Source of the DNA: a virus
IMG/VR virus record: IMGVR_UViG_3300037191_001660
Span: 1-24,400 of that record
Strand: one strand, 5' to 3'
Length of the DNA: 24,400 bases
In this document: in pieces, positions 1 through 7,106 of the stretch
How the letters are laid out: the number at the start of each line of letters is the position of its first letter
How positions within the stretch are numbered: the stretch's first letter is position 1
Made by a program: the position numbers and the translations under genes
The notes under the pieces: model-generated
What the model saw: only the letters and a program-made list of their open reading frames with translations
Told to the model about the DNA's origin: nothing
Database searches by the model: none

Positions 1-3000
1 CCAATGCTCCAGAGCAGACACGCTATGCTCATTGAATTTTTAAGCGACCTTGTTGATCCAAACATTGGGCCTTATCCGTGGGAAGGTGATCCAGCAGGTA
101 AGACGATATTCCTCGATGGGGTGAAACATCTCCGTGAAATAGCCGGTCTGCCCGGTGAAAAGGAGCTTCTTCTTAAACTAAGACGCAACCTAGATGCCGT
201 TGACTATAACGTGACATCAGCCAACCTAGCTGAACTCACTCAAAGCTCCGTGGAAATTTCAGGAGCAGCTTTACGTTCAAAGGGGATGGTGCAAGAGGGT
301 GGGCTTGATGTGAGTATGGATGTTGAGGAGGCTGTGGTAGCCGTAAGACAGGAATTGTCTCCTACCAAGGCAGTACGTATTAAAAGTAAACCGTTTAACC
401 GAAAACTACCGGCGTTAAACTTATCTTTCCATAAGAAGCAAGCTGCTGTTAACATTCTGGATGGCGCAAGTAAGTGGGACGAACGTAAGGGGAATTTCAA
501 CACCGCTCTAGAACAGGAAACTTTCCGTCTCGCTTTCCAAGAGGACATTAAGAGTGTGACGAGAAAGCTGGAAACGATACGAAAAGCCGTCTGGTTGGCT
601 ACTAACCTAGAACCTGAGTTAAATGCTGGTAGGAAATCGAAAGTTCCTTTTGACAAGTCCCTAACGGCAATGGGTGGTGTTTTAGAAAACGTCGAGACTA
701 TTGAAGGTGTGCAAGCTGTCGTAAACAAACTCATAGCTAAAGCTAAACACAACCGGGGGTGGAAGGAAGGGCAGCAAGACGGAATACAGGCCCAACTAAG
801 AACCTTCTTGGAACTTCACCGGAATACTGATATCTCAAACATTGAAAGACTCGCGCAAGAAGGGTTTGGAGCCTTTGGAAGTGGTAAGGGTAGGTTCTGG
901 AAAACCCCAGACAACACTAGCGGCGTGACCTTTGAAGACCCCAACCAACCAACGGGTAACTTCTACGCATCTAGGATAAAAATGCGAGAGCTTATAGATG
1001 CGGTTAAAGGACTCGCTAACATGAGCGGCGTAGTGGTTATGAACATACCGTTCAACATTGGGGCTATTCCACAAATTTTTAAAGCTTTGGTGAAACTAGC
1101 TATTGCCTTTGCCGCCGACACTGGAAAAGGTTTTGTAGATTTTGCCAAAGCTATACGACAAAAACCAGACAACGAGGCAGCTAAGGTTGCTTGGGAAGAC
1201 GCTAAAACTGGGAAGGTGCGAACCACCGAAAGCTACACCACCCGCATGTTGGAAGATATCGTTAAGATTATCCAAAACAGAAATGCCGACCGTGCCGGAT
1301 ATAAACAGGCAGTCGCACTCGATGGATATGTAAACGCAAACTGGGCTAGGTTCTTGGATCGGTTCAGTCTCCAGCAGTATAAAGACTCTGGAATAAAAGC
1401 CCCTATCAAAGCTCTCTTCAACCGATATTTCATTAACGAGTATATCGACCTAGCCGACATAATGGCGAGGGTTGCTAAAGGAAGTTCTGGTGGAAAACCC
1501 CTAACCGCCTCCGAAGTAGAGGACATTATTAGGAAAGTTCCCGATTCCAAAAATGCGTGGTACTTGCAAGACGGTCTGGAAACTTTAACTAGTGAGAAGG
1601 GCTTGGACATGGACAAGTTCCAGAAAGAATTCTTTGCACAAATGCTGGAGCAGAAAGTTGATCCAGTGAAGTTTGTTGAATACCTAGTTGCCAAACATGC
1701 CCCGGAAAGAAACGCACAAATCGCTGCCAAGAACAAGAAGACCGGGGAGTTTCAAGATGTTGAGAACGATCCAGAAGGCACAACCAAAGGTGGCGGATCA
1801 GGCATGGGGAACCGAAGGGCTAGGGAAATCATAGAGAAAGCTAGGGCCGAAGGTAAACAGAGTGTGTATGAGAAGCTTAACGAGACCTACGTTCGGCCCG
1901 TTATTCGGAATACCTTAGACATGGCTAGAGATGGTGGCTTAATCGATGAAGCCAACCACACCAAACTATCTAGTTTTTATAAACACTACGTGCCGCTTCG
2001 TGGCCTCGAAGACTCCGACGAGATAATGCGGACAACCGGGAACGGGATGGATATCCGAGGTAAGGAAGATGTTCAAAAAAGAGCTATGGGTCGAAAAACC
2101 GAAGCGACCGAAGTGATTCCATATGTTTTCCAGCAGTGGAGTAATATGCTTGTTCGGTCTGAGAAAGTTAAGGTTATGCAAGCCTTGGCTAATTTCATTA
2201 AAACTAATCCTAACCAAGAAATAACTATCGCTAATCCAGACTACGTTAGGAAACTAAAACAAACTAAAGGGTTTGGGGAGCAAGTTACTTGGATACGGAA
2301 TCCTGAGTGGGTTAATGATACTGACTTAGTTGGTTTCAAGGTAGCTGGGAAACAGCACTACATACGTTTTAAAAACAAAGAACTCGCGCATTCACTTAGA
2401 AATCAAGGAGTGTCTGGTTTAAACAGTATGCTCCGCACTATGGGGAAAGGCACTAGGTATTTGAGCCGGGTCAACACGCAATATAATCCGGGATTTACTA
2501 TCCCCAACTTTATCAGAGACATAGGTCTTGCGAGGATGACTTTAAAATCGATGGACAAAGCCGAGATGGCTAAAGAGCTAGCCAACATCCGAAACATACC
2601 CGGCCAATTCCACCACAAACTTTTTAGAAAGAAGAAGGGAGCCGTTTACGATGCGCTTGCTGCGGCATTTAGGGCGGACTACCTCGCAAAACGAGATTCC
2701 AAAACACTGGCTAAGTTCTTCACTTCTGGTGATGCTAAAGTAGATGCTGAGTGGGATGCCATGTACACGGAAATGAAACAGCATGGTGGGAGAATTCAAT
2801 TCCGGGGTGTCTTGGATATGGAATCCCGAATGGATGATCTTTCCAAGCTTGCTAATAAAATAAACAACCTCTCATCCAAAGCTAAATCAGGCACTAAGGA
2901 CAGCATGGTGAAAGGTTGGGGAGTAGCGGTAAAGGAGTTTCTGGAAGATGTGAATACGTCGGTTGAAAGCTCTACTCGATTAGCTGTTTATAAACTAGCG

Positions 3001-4236
3001 AGAGATCGCGGGGCAACTCCACAGAAAGCAGCCTACTTATCCAGGAACAGCACCATTAACTTCACTAGGCGAGGCAAAGCGGGAGCAGGACTGAACAGCT
3101 TGTTTATGTTTTACAATGCTAGTGCTCAAGGAGCGTCTCAGATTCTTGGCAACATAAACCACACTTCCAAAGGGAAACGAATCGCTATGGAAGTTATTGC
3201 TACTGGCTTCGCAGTGGAAATGTTTAACCAAATGTTTTCGGGCGAGGACGAGGACGGTGTTTCAATCTATGAGAAAATTCCTGAGTGGAAGAAGAACACC
3301 AACCTTATAATAGTGAGTCCGTTCGGAGGGAAAACATTCACCTTCCCTCTTCCATATGGATACAACGCTCTGCACTACACTGGACAGAAGCTATTTAAGG
3401 TGGGGAAATCTGCCTATCTTGGTACGGATAAAGCACCCGGCGCACAAGCCACTTTCCCCGCTGCGGCAGAGTTGGTAAATACTTTCGCAAGTGCCTTTAA
3501 TCCAATCGGTGGAGCTACGAGTTTAGCGAGAATGATTACTCCAGATATTGGAGACGTTATCATCGACCTCAACGCAAACAAAGATTGGAAGGGAGCCGAT
3601 ATTTATCCTGAGCCGAGTCCGTTTTCTCCATATGCTGGGCCTGATTCAAGTAGGCACTGGTCAACGGTTAACCCCGGACTAGAGTATATTGCCAAGAAGG
3701 TAAATGAAATTACTGGTGGAGACGCGGTTAGTTCTGGGTTTGTAGATGTTAGTCCAGAAACCCTAGAACACGTGTTCGGGCATATTTTTGGAGGCGCGGG
3801 TTCCACCGCTATTCGGACAGAAGGAGTGTTTCACGGCATGTACAATAAAGAAGTTCCCGCCGCGAACGACATCCCAATAATGAGGCGTTTCATAGCTGCT
3901 CCATCATCCTTCTACGCACTGGAGAAGTTTAAGAATTTAAGAGCGTTGTCTGAACAAGCCAACGACATGTATCGACTCTATGTGGAAAATGGAGAATACG
4001 AAGATGCTAAAGAGTATCGTAAGGTGAATGAGGTATTGTTTAAAATCCACCCACACGTGAAGAATGCTGGGTCGCTAATACGGAAAATAAACAAATCCAT
4101 GCGTGTGATTGGGGCTTCTGAAGGACTCTCCCCGTCTGATAAAGCAATACGGTTGCGAAGATTTAAGCTCCAAAAAAACAAAGCGATGAGTGACGCAAAC
4201 TCGCGGTTTGTGGATTTGCTTCTTCCAATAGAATAA
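1..4236 (+). CDS. Giant polyvalent-type phage protein, C-terminal part (5' end outside the window)
   Basis: The reading frame is open to base 1, so the first visible ATG at 4 is probably internal and the gene is 5'-truncated by the window. At least 1,410 residues are visible. Around residues 820-845 the pattern NPGFTIPNFIRDIGLARM resembles the core of the large polyvalent protein-associated domain usually called LPD38. The C-terminal 'IPIMRRFI...FY' segment (about residues 1295-1310) and the charged helical tail fit the same family. A hydrophobic stretch lies at about residues 346-385, and long charged helices fill much of the rest. Known of the family: these very large multi-domain proteins are thought to be carried in the virion and delivered with the DNA. 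No enzyme motif is seen in the visible part; any enzymatic domain would lie upstream. The polyvalent assignment is fairly secure, the domain name less so. Confidence 0.75.
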   Translation, partial: PMLQSRHAMLIEFLSDLVDPNIGPYPWEGDPAGKTIFLDGVKHLREIAGLPGEKELLLKLRRNLDAVDYNVTSANLAELTQSSVEISGAALRSKGMVQEGGLDVSMDVEEAVVAVRQELSPTKAVRIKSKPFNRKLPALNLSFHKKQAAVNILDGASKWDERKGNFNTALEQETFRLAFQEDIKSVTRKLETIRKAVWLATNLEPELNAGRKSKVPFDKSLTAMGGVLENVETIEGVQAVVNKLIAKAKHNRGWKEGQQDGIQAQLRTFLELHRNTDISNIERLAQEGFGAFGSGKGRFWKTPDNTSGVTFEDPNQPTGNFYASRIKMRELIDAVKGLANMSGVVVMNIPFNIGAIPQIFKALVKLAIAFAADTGKGFVDFAKAIRQKPDNEAAKVAWEDAKTGKVRTTESYTTRMLEDIVKIIQNRNADRAGYKQAVALDGYVNANWARFLDRFSLQQYKDSGIKAPIKALFNRYFINEYIDLADIMARVAKGSSGGKPLTASEVEDIIRKVPDSKNAWYLQDGLETLTSEKGLDMDKFQKEFFAQMLEQKVDPVKFVEYLVAKHAPERNAQIAAKNKKTGEFQDVENDPEGTTKGGGSGMGNRRAREIIEKARAEGKQSVYEKLNETYVRPVIRNTLDMARDGGLIDEANHTKLSSFYKHYVPLRGLEDSDEIMRTTGNGMDIRGKEDVQKRAMGRKTEATEVIPYVFQQWSNMLVRSEKVKVMQALANFIKTNPNQEITIANPDYVRKLKQTKGFGEQVTWIRNPEWVNDTDLVGFKVAGKQHYIRFKNKELAHSLRNQGVSGLNSMLRTMGKGTRYLSRVNTQYNPGFTIPNFIRDIGLARMTLKSMDKAEMAKELANIRNIPGQFHHKLFRKKKGAVYDALAAAFRADYLAKRDSKTLAKFFTSGDAKVDAEWDAMYTEMKQHGGRIQFRGVLDMESRMDDLSKLANKINNLSSKAKSGTKDSMVKGWGVAVKEFLEDVNTSVESSTRLAVYKLARDRGATPQKAAYLSRNSTINFTRRGKAGAGLNSLFMFYNASAQGASQILGNINHTSKGKRIAMEVIATGFAVEMFNQMFSGEDEDGVSIYEKIPEWKKNTNLIIVSPFGGKTFTFPLPYGYNALHYTGQKLFKVGKSAYLGTDKAPGAQATFPAAAELVNTFASAFNPIGGATSLARMITPDIGDVIIDLNANKDWKGADIYPEPSPFSPYAGPDSSRHWSTVNPGLEYIAKKVNEITGGDAVSSGFVDVSPETLEHVFGHIFGGAGSTAIRTEGVFHGMYNKEVPAANDIPIMRRFIAAPSSFYALEKFKNLRALSEQANDMYRLYVENGEYEDAKEYRKVNEVLFKIHPHVKNAGSLIRKINKSMRVIGASEGLSPSDKAIRLRRFKLQKNKAMSDANSRFVDLLLPIE

Positions 4237-4252
4237 CTGCGAGAGGTTTCAT

Positions 4253-4669
4253 ATGGCTGACGAAAAAGTAACACAAGAGGATATGGAGACCTTCCACAAG
4301 TTGGTGCAGGAAAGTTGGAAGAAAAACCCAAGCTCCCCACTTTTCGAGAAAGGTGTGCCGGGAACTGACTCTTCATTTAAAACCCCAGTTATTAGCCCTG
4401 AAGACTACTTGGAATTAACTAAGAAGCTGCGCGAGCAATACGGTAAGAAACTAAGACCTTGGGAGAGGGAGCCAAGTGAGAATCCATTCAAGGGGCCAGT
4501 TAAAAAACTAGAGGAAGAGAGCGAGATGAAGAAGTGGGATAAGTTTATAGAAGAAACCGACAAGATCGAAGACCCTGAGAAACGCAACTTTGAAGAGTAT
4601 AAGTGGAACTTTGAAAAGTGGTATTTAGACACGTTGAAAAAGCAGGGATCGAAGGTTAGGCAGGTGTAA
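4253..4669 (+). CDS. Small charged hypothetical protein
   Basis: The product has 138 residues. It starts at an ATG preceded by GAGAGG at 4241-4246, 17 nt after the stop of the polyvalent gene. It is rich in Lys and Glu, has no Cys and no membrane segment, and appears mainly helical, with Pro-rich linkers around residues 25-50 and 70-85. I do not recognise a family. Being next to the polyvalent gene and in the same orientation, it probably shares its transcript and could be a virion or accessory protein, but this is inference from position only. Confidence 0.7.
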   Translation: MADEKVTQEDMETFHKLVQESWKKNPSSPLFEKGVPGTDSSFKTPVISPEDYLELTKKLREQYGKKLRPWEREPSENPFKGPVKKLEEESEMKKWDKFIEETDKIEDPEKRNFEEYKWNFEKWYLDTLKKQGSKVRQV

Positions 4670-4688
4670 AAAAAAGATTTGTTTTTTT
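4668..4688 (+). terminator. A-tract/T-tract inverted repeat, weak terminator candidate
   Basis: A run of eight A (4668-4675) and a run of seven T (4682-4688) are separated by 6 nt, directly after the stop of the 138-aa gene. They could form an A:U hairpin with a U tail. There is no GC stem, so this is a weak candidate marking the end of the left transcript. Confidence 0.25.
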
Positions 4689-4728
4689 GTTGACTCCCCT
4701 CCCCTCCCATGAGAAACTGTCCTCCGAC

Positions 4729-4935
4729 ATGGGAAGGAACGTACTAATAACCATCGAAATCCCGATCTCCTTACGAGAGAGGGTGCGGGCGCATTGGAAG
4801 AAAAGGAAGTCTGCGCCTGACTACAAAACCTCTCTTAGGGGGTTCTACTCACAAGTCTTTAAACTCGGAGTCGAAACAAATGAGGAAGCGAAGCATATTG
4901 GAAACTCGGTTCCTAACCATCTGGGGGAGAATTGA
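4729..4935 (+). CDS. Small ribbon-helix-helix-like DNA-binding protein
   Basis: The product has 68 residues from the ATG at 4729. A TTG at 4687 would add 14 residues, but they fall in the T-rich, C-rich leader and look non-coding. The N-terminus has a short hydrophobic strand pattern (VLITIEIPISL) followed by two basic helices (RERVRAHWKKRK, then SLRGFYSQVFKLGVE), the shape of ribbon-helix-helix repressors. It overlaps the next gene, a nuclease, by 56 nt, so the two are probably translated from one message. It may autoregulate the replication operon that starts here (inference). Confidence is good that it is a gene and moderate for the fold. Confidence 0.6.
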   Translation: MGRNVLITIEIPISLRERVRAHWKKRKSAPDYKTSLRGFYSQVFKLGVETNEEAKHIGNSVPNHLGEN

Positions 4936-5227
4936 TGGGCCTGAACTTGTCGAAGAACTCAAATTCCACCCCAAGCGGAAGTGGAGATATGACTTCGCTC
5001 ATCCAGCCACAATGGTTGCGATTGAAATTGAGGGGGGTATCTGGGATCAAAGTAGACACACCCGCCCGATTGGATTTATCAAGGACTGCGAAAAATACAA
5101 CGCTGGCACGAACCTTGGCTGGCACATATTTAGATTACCGGGGGTGCTGATCACCTCCGACTCACTGGAAGAAATAAAGAACACCATATGCCATCGGAAC
5201 ACGCAAAACACAGCCCCTCCCAATTAA
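4880..5227 (+). CDS. DUF559/VSR-like small endonuclease (PD-(D/E)XK fold)
   Basis: The product has 115 residues, with its start preceded by GGAG at 4867-4870. The core is E8, then RKWRYDFAHP with D38, then the strand AIEIEGG with E49 and E51, followed by a conserved block with H60, D69, K72 and Y73 and then 'GWHIFRL'. This is the layout of very-short-patch-repair/DUF559-type nucleases, which are often found singly in phage replication modules. The role is presumably DNA cleavage in replication or recombination, or host DNA attack; the substrate is unknown. It overlaps the ribbon-helix-helix-like gene upstream (56 nt) and the DUF2800-like nuclease downstream (40 nt, another frame), so two nuclease genes are physically interlocked. 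Confidence 0.82.
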   Translation: MRKRSILETRFLTIWGRIDGPELVEELKFHPKRKWRYDFAHPATMVAIEIEGGIWDQSRHTRPIGFIKDCEKYNAGTNLGWHIFRLPGVLITSDSLEEIKNTICHRNTQNTAPPN

Positions 5228-6276
5228 AATACAAGGCAGCTTGTCCTAACTGGGAAAACGACAACTCTTCCAACAGCTACGCTGCTAACGTAGGCACAAG
5301 GCTCCACGCTATCATGGAGTTATATGCCAAGTTTATTGCTGGAGGCTCGGAGGAATTCAACCTTGAGGATTACTCAGAAGAGGATCAAGCACTCCTAGGT
5401 TGGTGCATGAAAATCATCGAACCGTATCTTCGGCAAACGCAAAACTCAGACGTTCATGTGGAAAAGAAACTATCCATCCCGTACACCACTTGGGGTACAT
5501 GTGACTTAGTTCTTGTGCAGGGAAAGCGGGTTATAATGTTTGACTACAAGTTTGGTCAGGGAGCAGTAGATGCTCCGAGCGAAAACCATCAGGCAAGAGC
5601 GTATGCGCTTGGTGCGGCTTTTGGATTTGAACCTGAGGCTATTGAATTTCACTTTCTACTGCCTAAAAGAAACGAGCACTTAAAACACAACTGGTTAGTT
5701 GGTGAAGTGTTTGGTTGGTTGGAAGAGTTTAAGGAGATAGTGCGGAAAGCCGACAGTGATGGGGAACCGAACCAGCCCTCTTCAAGCACCTGTGTGTACT
5801 GTGGAGCGAAGGCTACTTGTCCAGATGTTGTGAATACCGCGATGCAAGTAGCTAATCGGTTTGAAGGGTTGCCAATTCCTGCGGAACCTAACTTGAATGC
5901 CCTCACCAGTCCTTCAGACATTAGTCTGGCACTGGAGCTAGCTGCCGTAATGGAGAGGTTTAGCAAGAGCGTTAAACACAAAGCTTTAGAGATGGTCTTA
6001 GATGGTCAGGAAATACCCGGCTATGAGTTAAAAATTAGGAAAGCTAACCGGAGAGTCAAAGATGTGCTTGAAGCATGGGACGCTCTCCAAGACAAAATAG
6101 AACTATCAGATTTTCTTCCGGCGTGTAAAGTATCCATTACTGAACTCGAAAGAGCAGTTAAGGATAAAGTTCCACGGGGAGAGAAAGCGAAGTATGCCGC
6201 TTCTGTGCTTGGTGATCTAACGAGTGTTGGAATTATCAGTCGCGGAGAAGACATACCCTATATTGGAAAAGCATGA
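5188..6276 (+). CDS. DUF2800-family RecB/Cas4-like PD-(D/E)XK nuclease
   Basis: The product has 362 residues. The N-terminal 'SPSQLKYKAACPNW' is typical of DUF2800/RecB-like phage nucleases. The active-site series is visible in order: H40 (GTRLHAIME), E92, D106 (GTCDLVL), D119 and K121 (FDYKFGQG) and Q135 (NHQARAYA). C19 together with C202, C205 and C211 would suit a four-Cys metal or [4Fe-4S] centre as in Cas4/AddB relatives. Known of the family: it sits next to DNA polymerase in phage replication modules and probably acts as an exonuclease or single-strand nuclease in recombination. The last 100 residues are helical. It overlaps the next gene by ATGA. The assignment is strong, the exact polarity of cleavage unknown. 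Confidence 0.88.
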   Translation: MPSEHAKHSPSQLKYKAACPNWENDNSSNSYAANVGTRLHAIMELYAKFIAGGSEEFNLEDYSEEDQALLGWCMKIIEPYLRQTQNSDVHVEKKLSIPYTTWGTCDLVLVQGKRVIMFDYKFGQGAVDAPSENHQARAYALGAAFGFEPEAIEFHFLLPKRNEHLKHNWLVGEVFGWLEEFKEIVRKADSDGEPNQPSSSTCVYCGAKATCPDVVNTAMQVANRFEGLPIPAEPNLNALTSPSDISLALELAAVMERFSKSVKHKALEMVLDGQEIPGYELKIRKANRRVKDVLEAWDALQDKIELSDFLPACKVSITELERAVKDKVPRGEKAKYAASVLGDLTSVGIISRGEDIPYIGKA

Positions 6277-6965
6277 AAACAGAAAAACAAACAGAAAAAC
6301 AAACACAGACCGAAGCGGCAGTTGCCCCAGCAATGCCTGTCGGTACAATAGAAGTACATGGAGAAAGTGTGAGTGGCGAGATTTGCAAAAGCGATTTGCA
6401 GATTCCATCACTCAAACTAGTCCAGCAAGTAGGCGACCTAGGCGAGCTATTCACGCCGGGGTCTTTCGTGTTAAACAACGAACACGCAATAAGTGATGGA
6501 ACCGCAGAAACAGTTATCACGGTAGCTCACTGGCACAAATACTATATCGAAAACCTCGAATATGGTACGGAGCAAGTGCCTGACACGGCTAAGACCATGC
6601 AGGAAGTTGTCATGAAAGGCGGAACCACTGAGTGGAAGGATAGAACTCCCCCCACTTGGACTCCTGTTGGAGTGGCAACCTGCATCGTAGAGGGAGAGGA
6701 TGACCTCCACTTCCCCTTATCCTACGAAAACAAGCAGTATGCCATCTCCTTGTGGACGATGCGTAACACCGCATATCGTCGGGCAGGGAGAGTCGTTATG
6801 ACTGCCGCCGCTTACAACCTTAAAACAGGGTTGGAGTTTGGTAACTGGGTTCTTACCAGCAAACGGGAAACTATGGGTAAGAACAAAGTTTTCGTTCCAG
6901 TGCTTAAAACTGGTGGCCGCAATAGTGACGAGTTTGCTAGTTGGGTTAGACAGATGACCCGATAA
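6273..6965 (+). CDS. Phage replication-module protein of unknown function
   Basis: The product has 230 residues and its start overlaps the nuclease stop (ATGA). The N-terminal 25 residues are a low-complexity Lys/Thr/Gln tail encoded partly by a 12-bp tandem repeat. The remainder looks like a compact beta-rich domain, with blocks such as 'LKLVQQVGDL', 'PGSFVLNN', 'CIVEGEDDLHFPLSY', 'GNWVLTSKR' and 'GGRNSDEFASWV'. I recognise no named domain. Phages with this gene order often carry a single-strand binding protein (DUF2815/gp2.5 type) between the nuclease and the polymerase. This could fill that role, but that is inference from position only; no aromatic-acidic gp2.5-type tail is present. Confidence 0.8.
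   Translation: MKTEKQTEKQTQTEAAVAPAMPVGTIEVHGESVSGEICKSDLQIPSLKLVQQVGDLGELFTPGSFVLNNEHAISDGTAETVITVAHWHKYYIENLEYGTEQVPDTAKTMQEVVMKGGTTEWKDRTPPTWTPVGVATCIVEGEDDLHFPLSYENKQYAISLWTMRNTAYRRAGRVVMTAAAYNLKTGLEFGNWVLTSKRETMGKNKVFVPVLKTGGRNSDEFASWVRQMTR
6277..6300 (+). repeat. 12-bp tandem repeat in a coding N-terminus
   Basis: AAACAGAAAAAC occurs twice head to tail, with a partial third copy, just after the start codon of the 230-aa gene. It encodes a Lys-Thr-Glu-Lys-Gln type tail. It could vary in copy number by slippage in multiples of four codons without breaking the frame. Confidence 0.8.
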
Positions 6966-6969
6966 ATAA

Positions 6970-7018
6970 TTAGGTGGAGTGGGTTTAGTCCTCCACCTAA
7001 CTGTATAGTCAGTATACA
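6970..7018 (+). promoter_or_regulatory. Two consecutive hairpins in the polymerase leader
   Basis: The 141-nt gap before the DNA polymerase gene holds a perfect 10-bp inverted repeat, TTAGGTGGAG (6970-6979) and CTCCACCTAA (6991-7000), with an 11-nt loop. A perfect 6-bp repeat, TGTATA (7002-7007) and TATACA (7013-7018), follows. A T7 run follows only at about 7058, after the weak CTGC/GCAG pair around 7033-7050. This is either a terminator/attenuator for the nuclease operon or a 5'-leader structure of the polymerase message. No -10/-35 pair stands out here. Confidence 0.5.
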
Positions 7019-7106
7019 ACACGGGGTACAGACTGCTACTAAGACGCAGCATGGGAGTTTTTTTGGTATCTTATCTTCCAGCATTGATCGCCCCTACTTA
7101 TATAAA

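Noticed and set aside
1233-1736. A 167-codon minus-strand frame within the polyvalent gene
   Set aside because: Antisense shadow of a long, family-like coding region; Ser/Cys/Leu-rich composition typical of such shadows.
4687-4728. TTG start adding 14 residues to the first ribbon-helix-helix-like gene
   Set aside because: The added part comes from a T-run and CCCCTCCCC leader with no ribosome-binding site; the ATG at 4729 begins right before the conserved-looking strand.
6966-7106. tRNA gene or riboswitch in the polymerase leader
   Set aside because: No acceptor stem, T-loop GTTCRA motif or known riboswitch core; only two simple hairpins.
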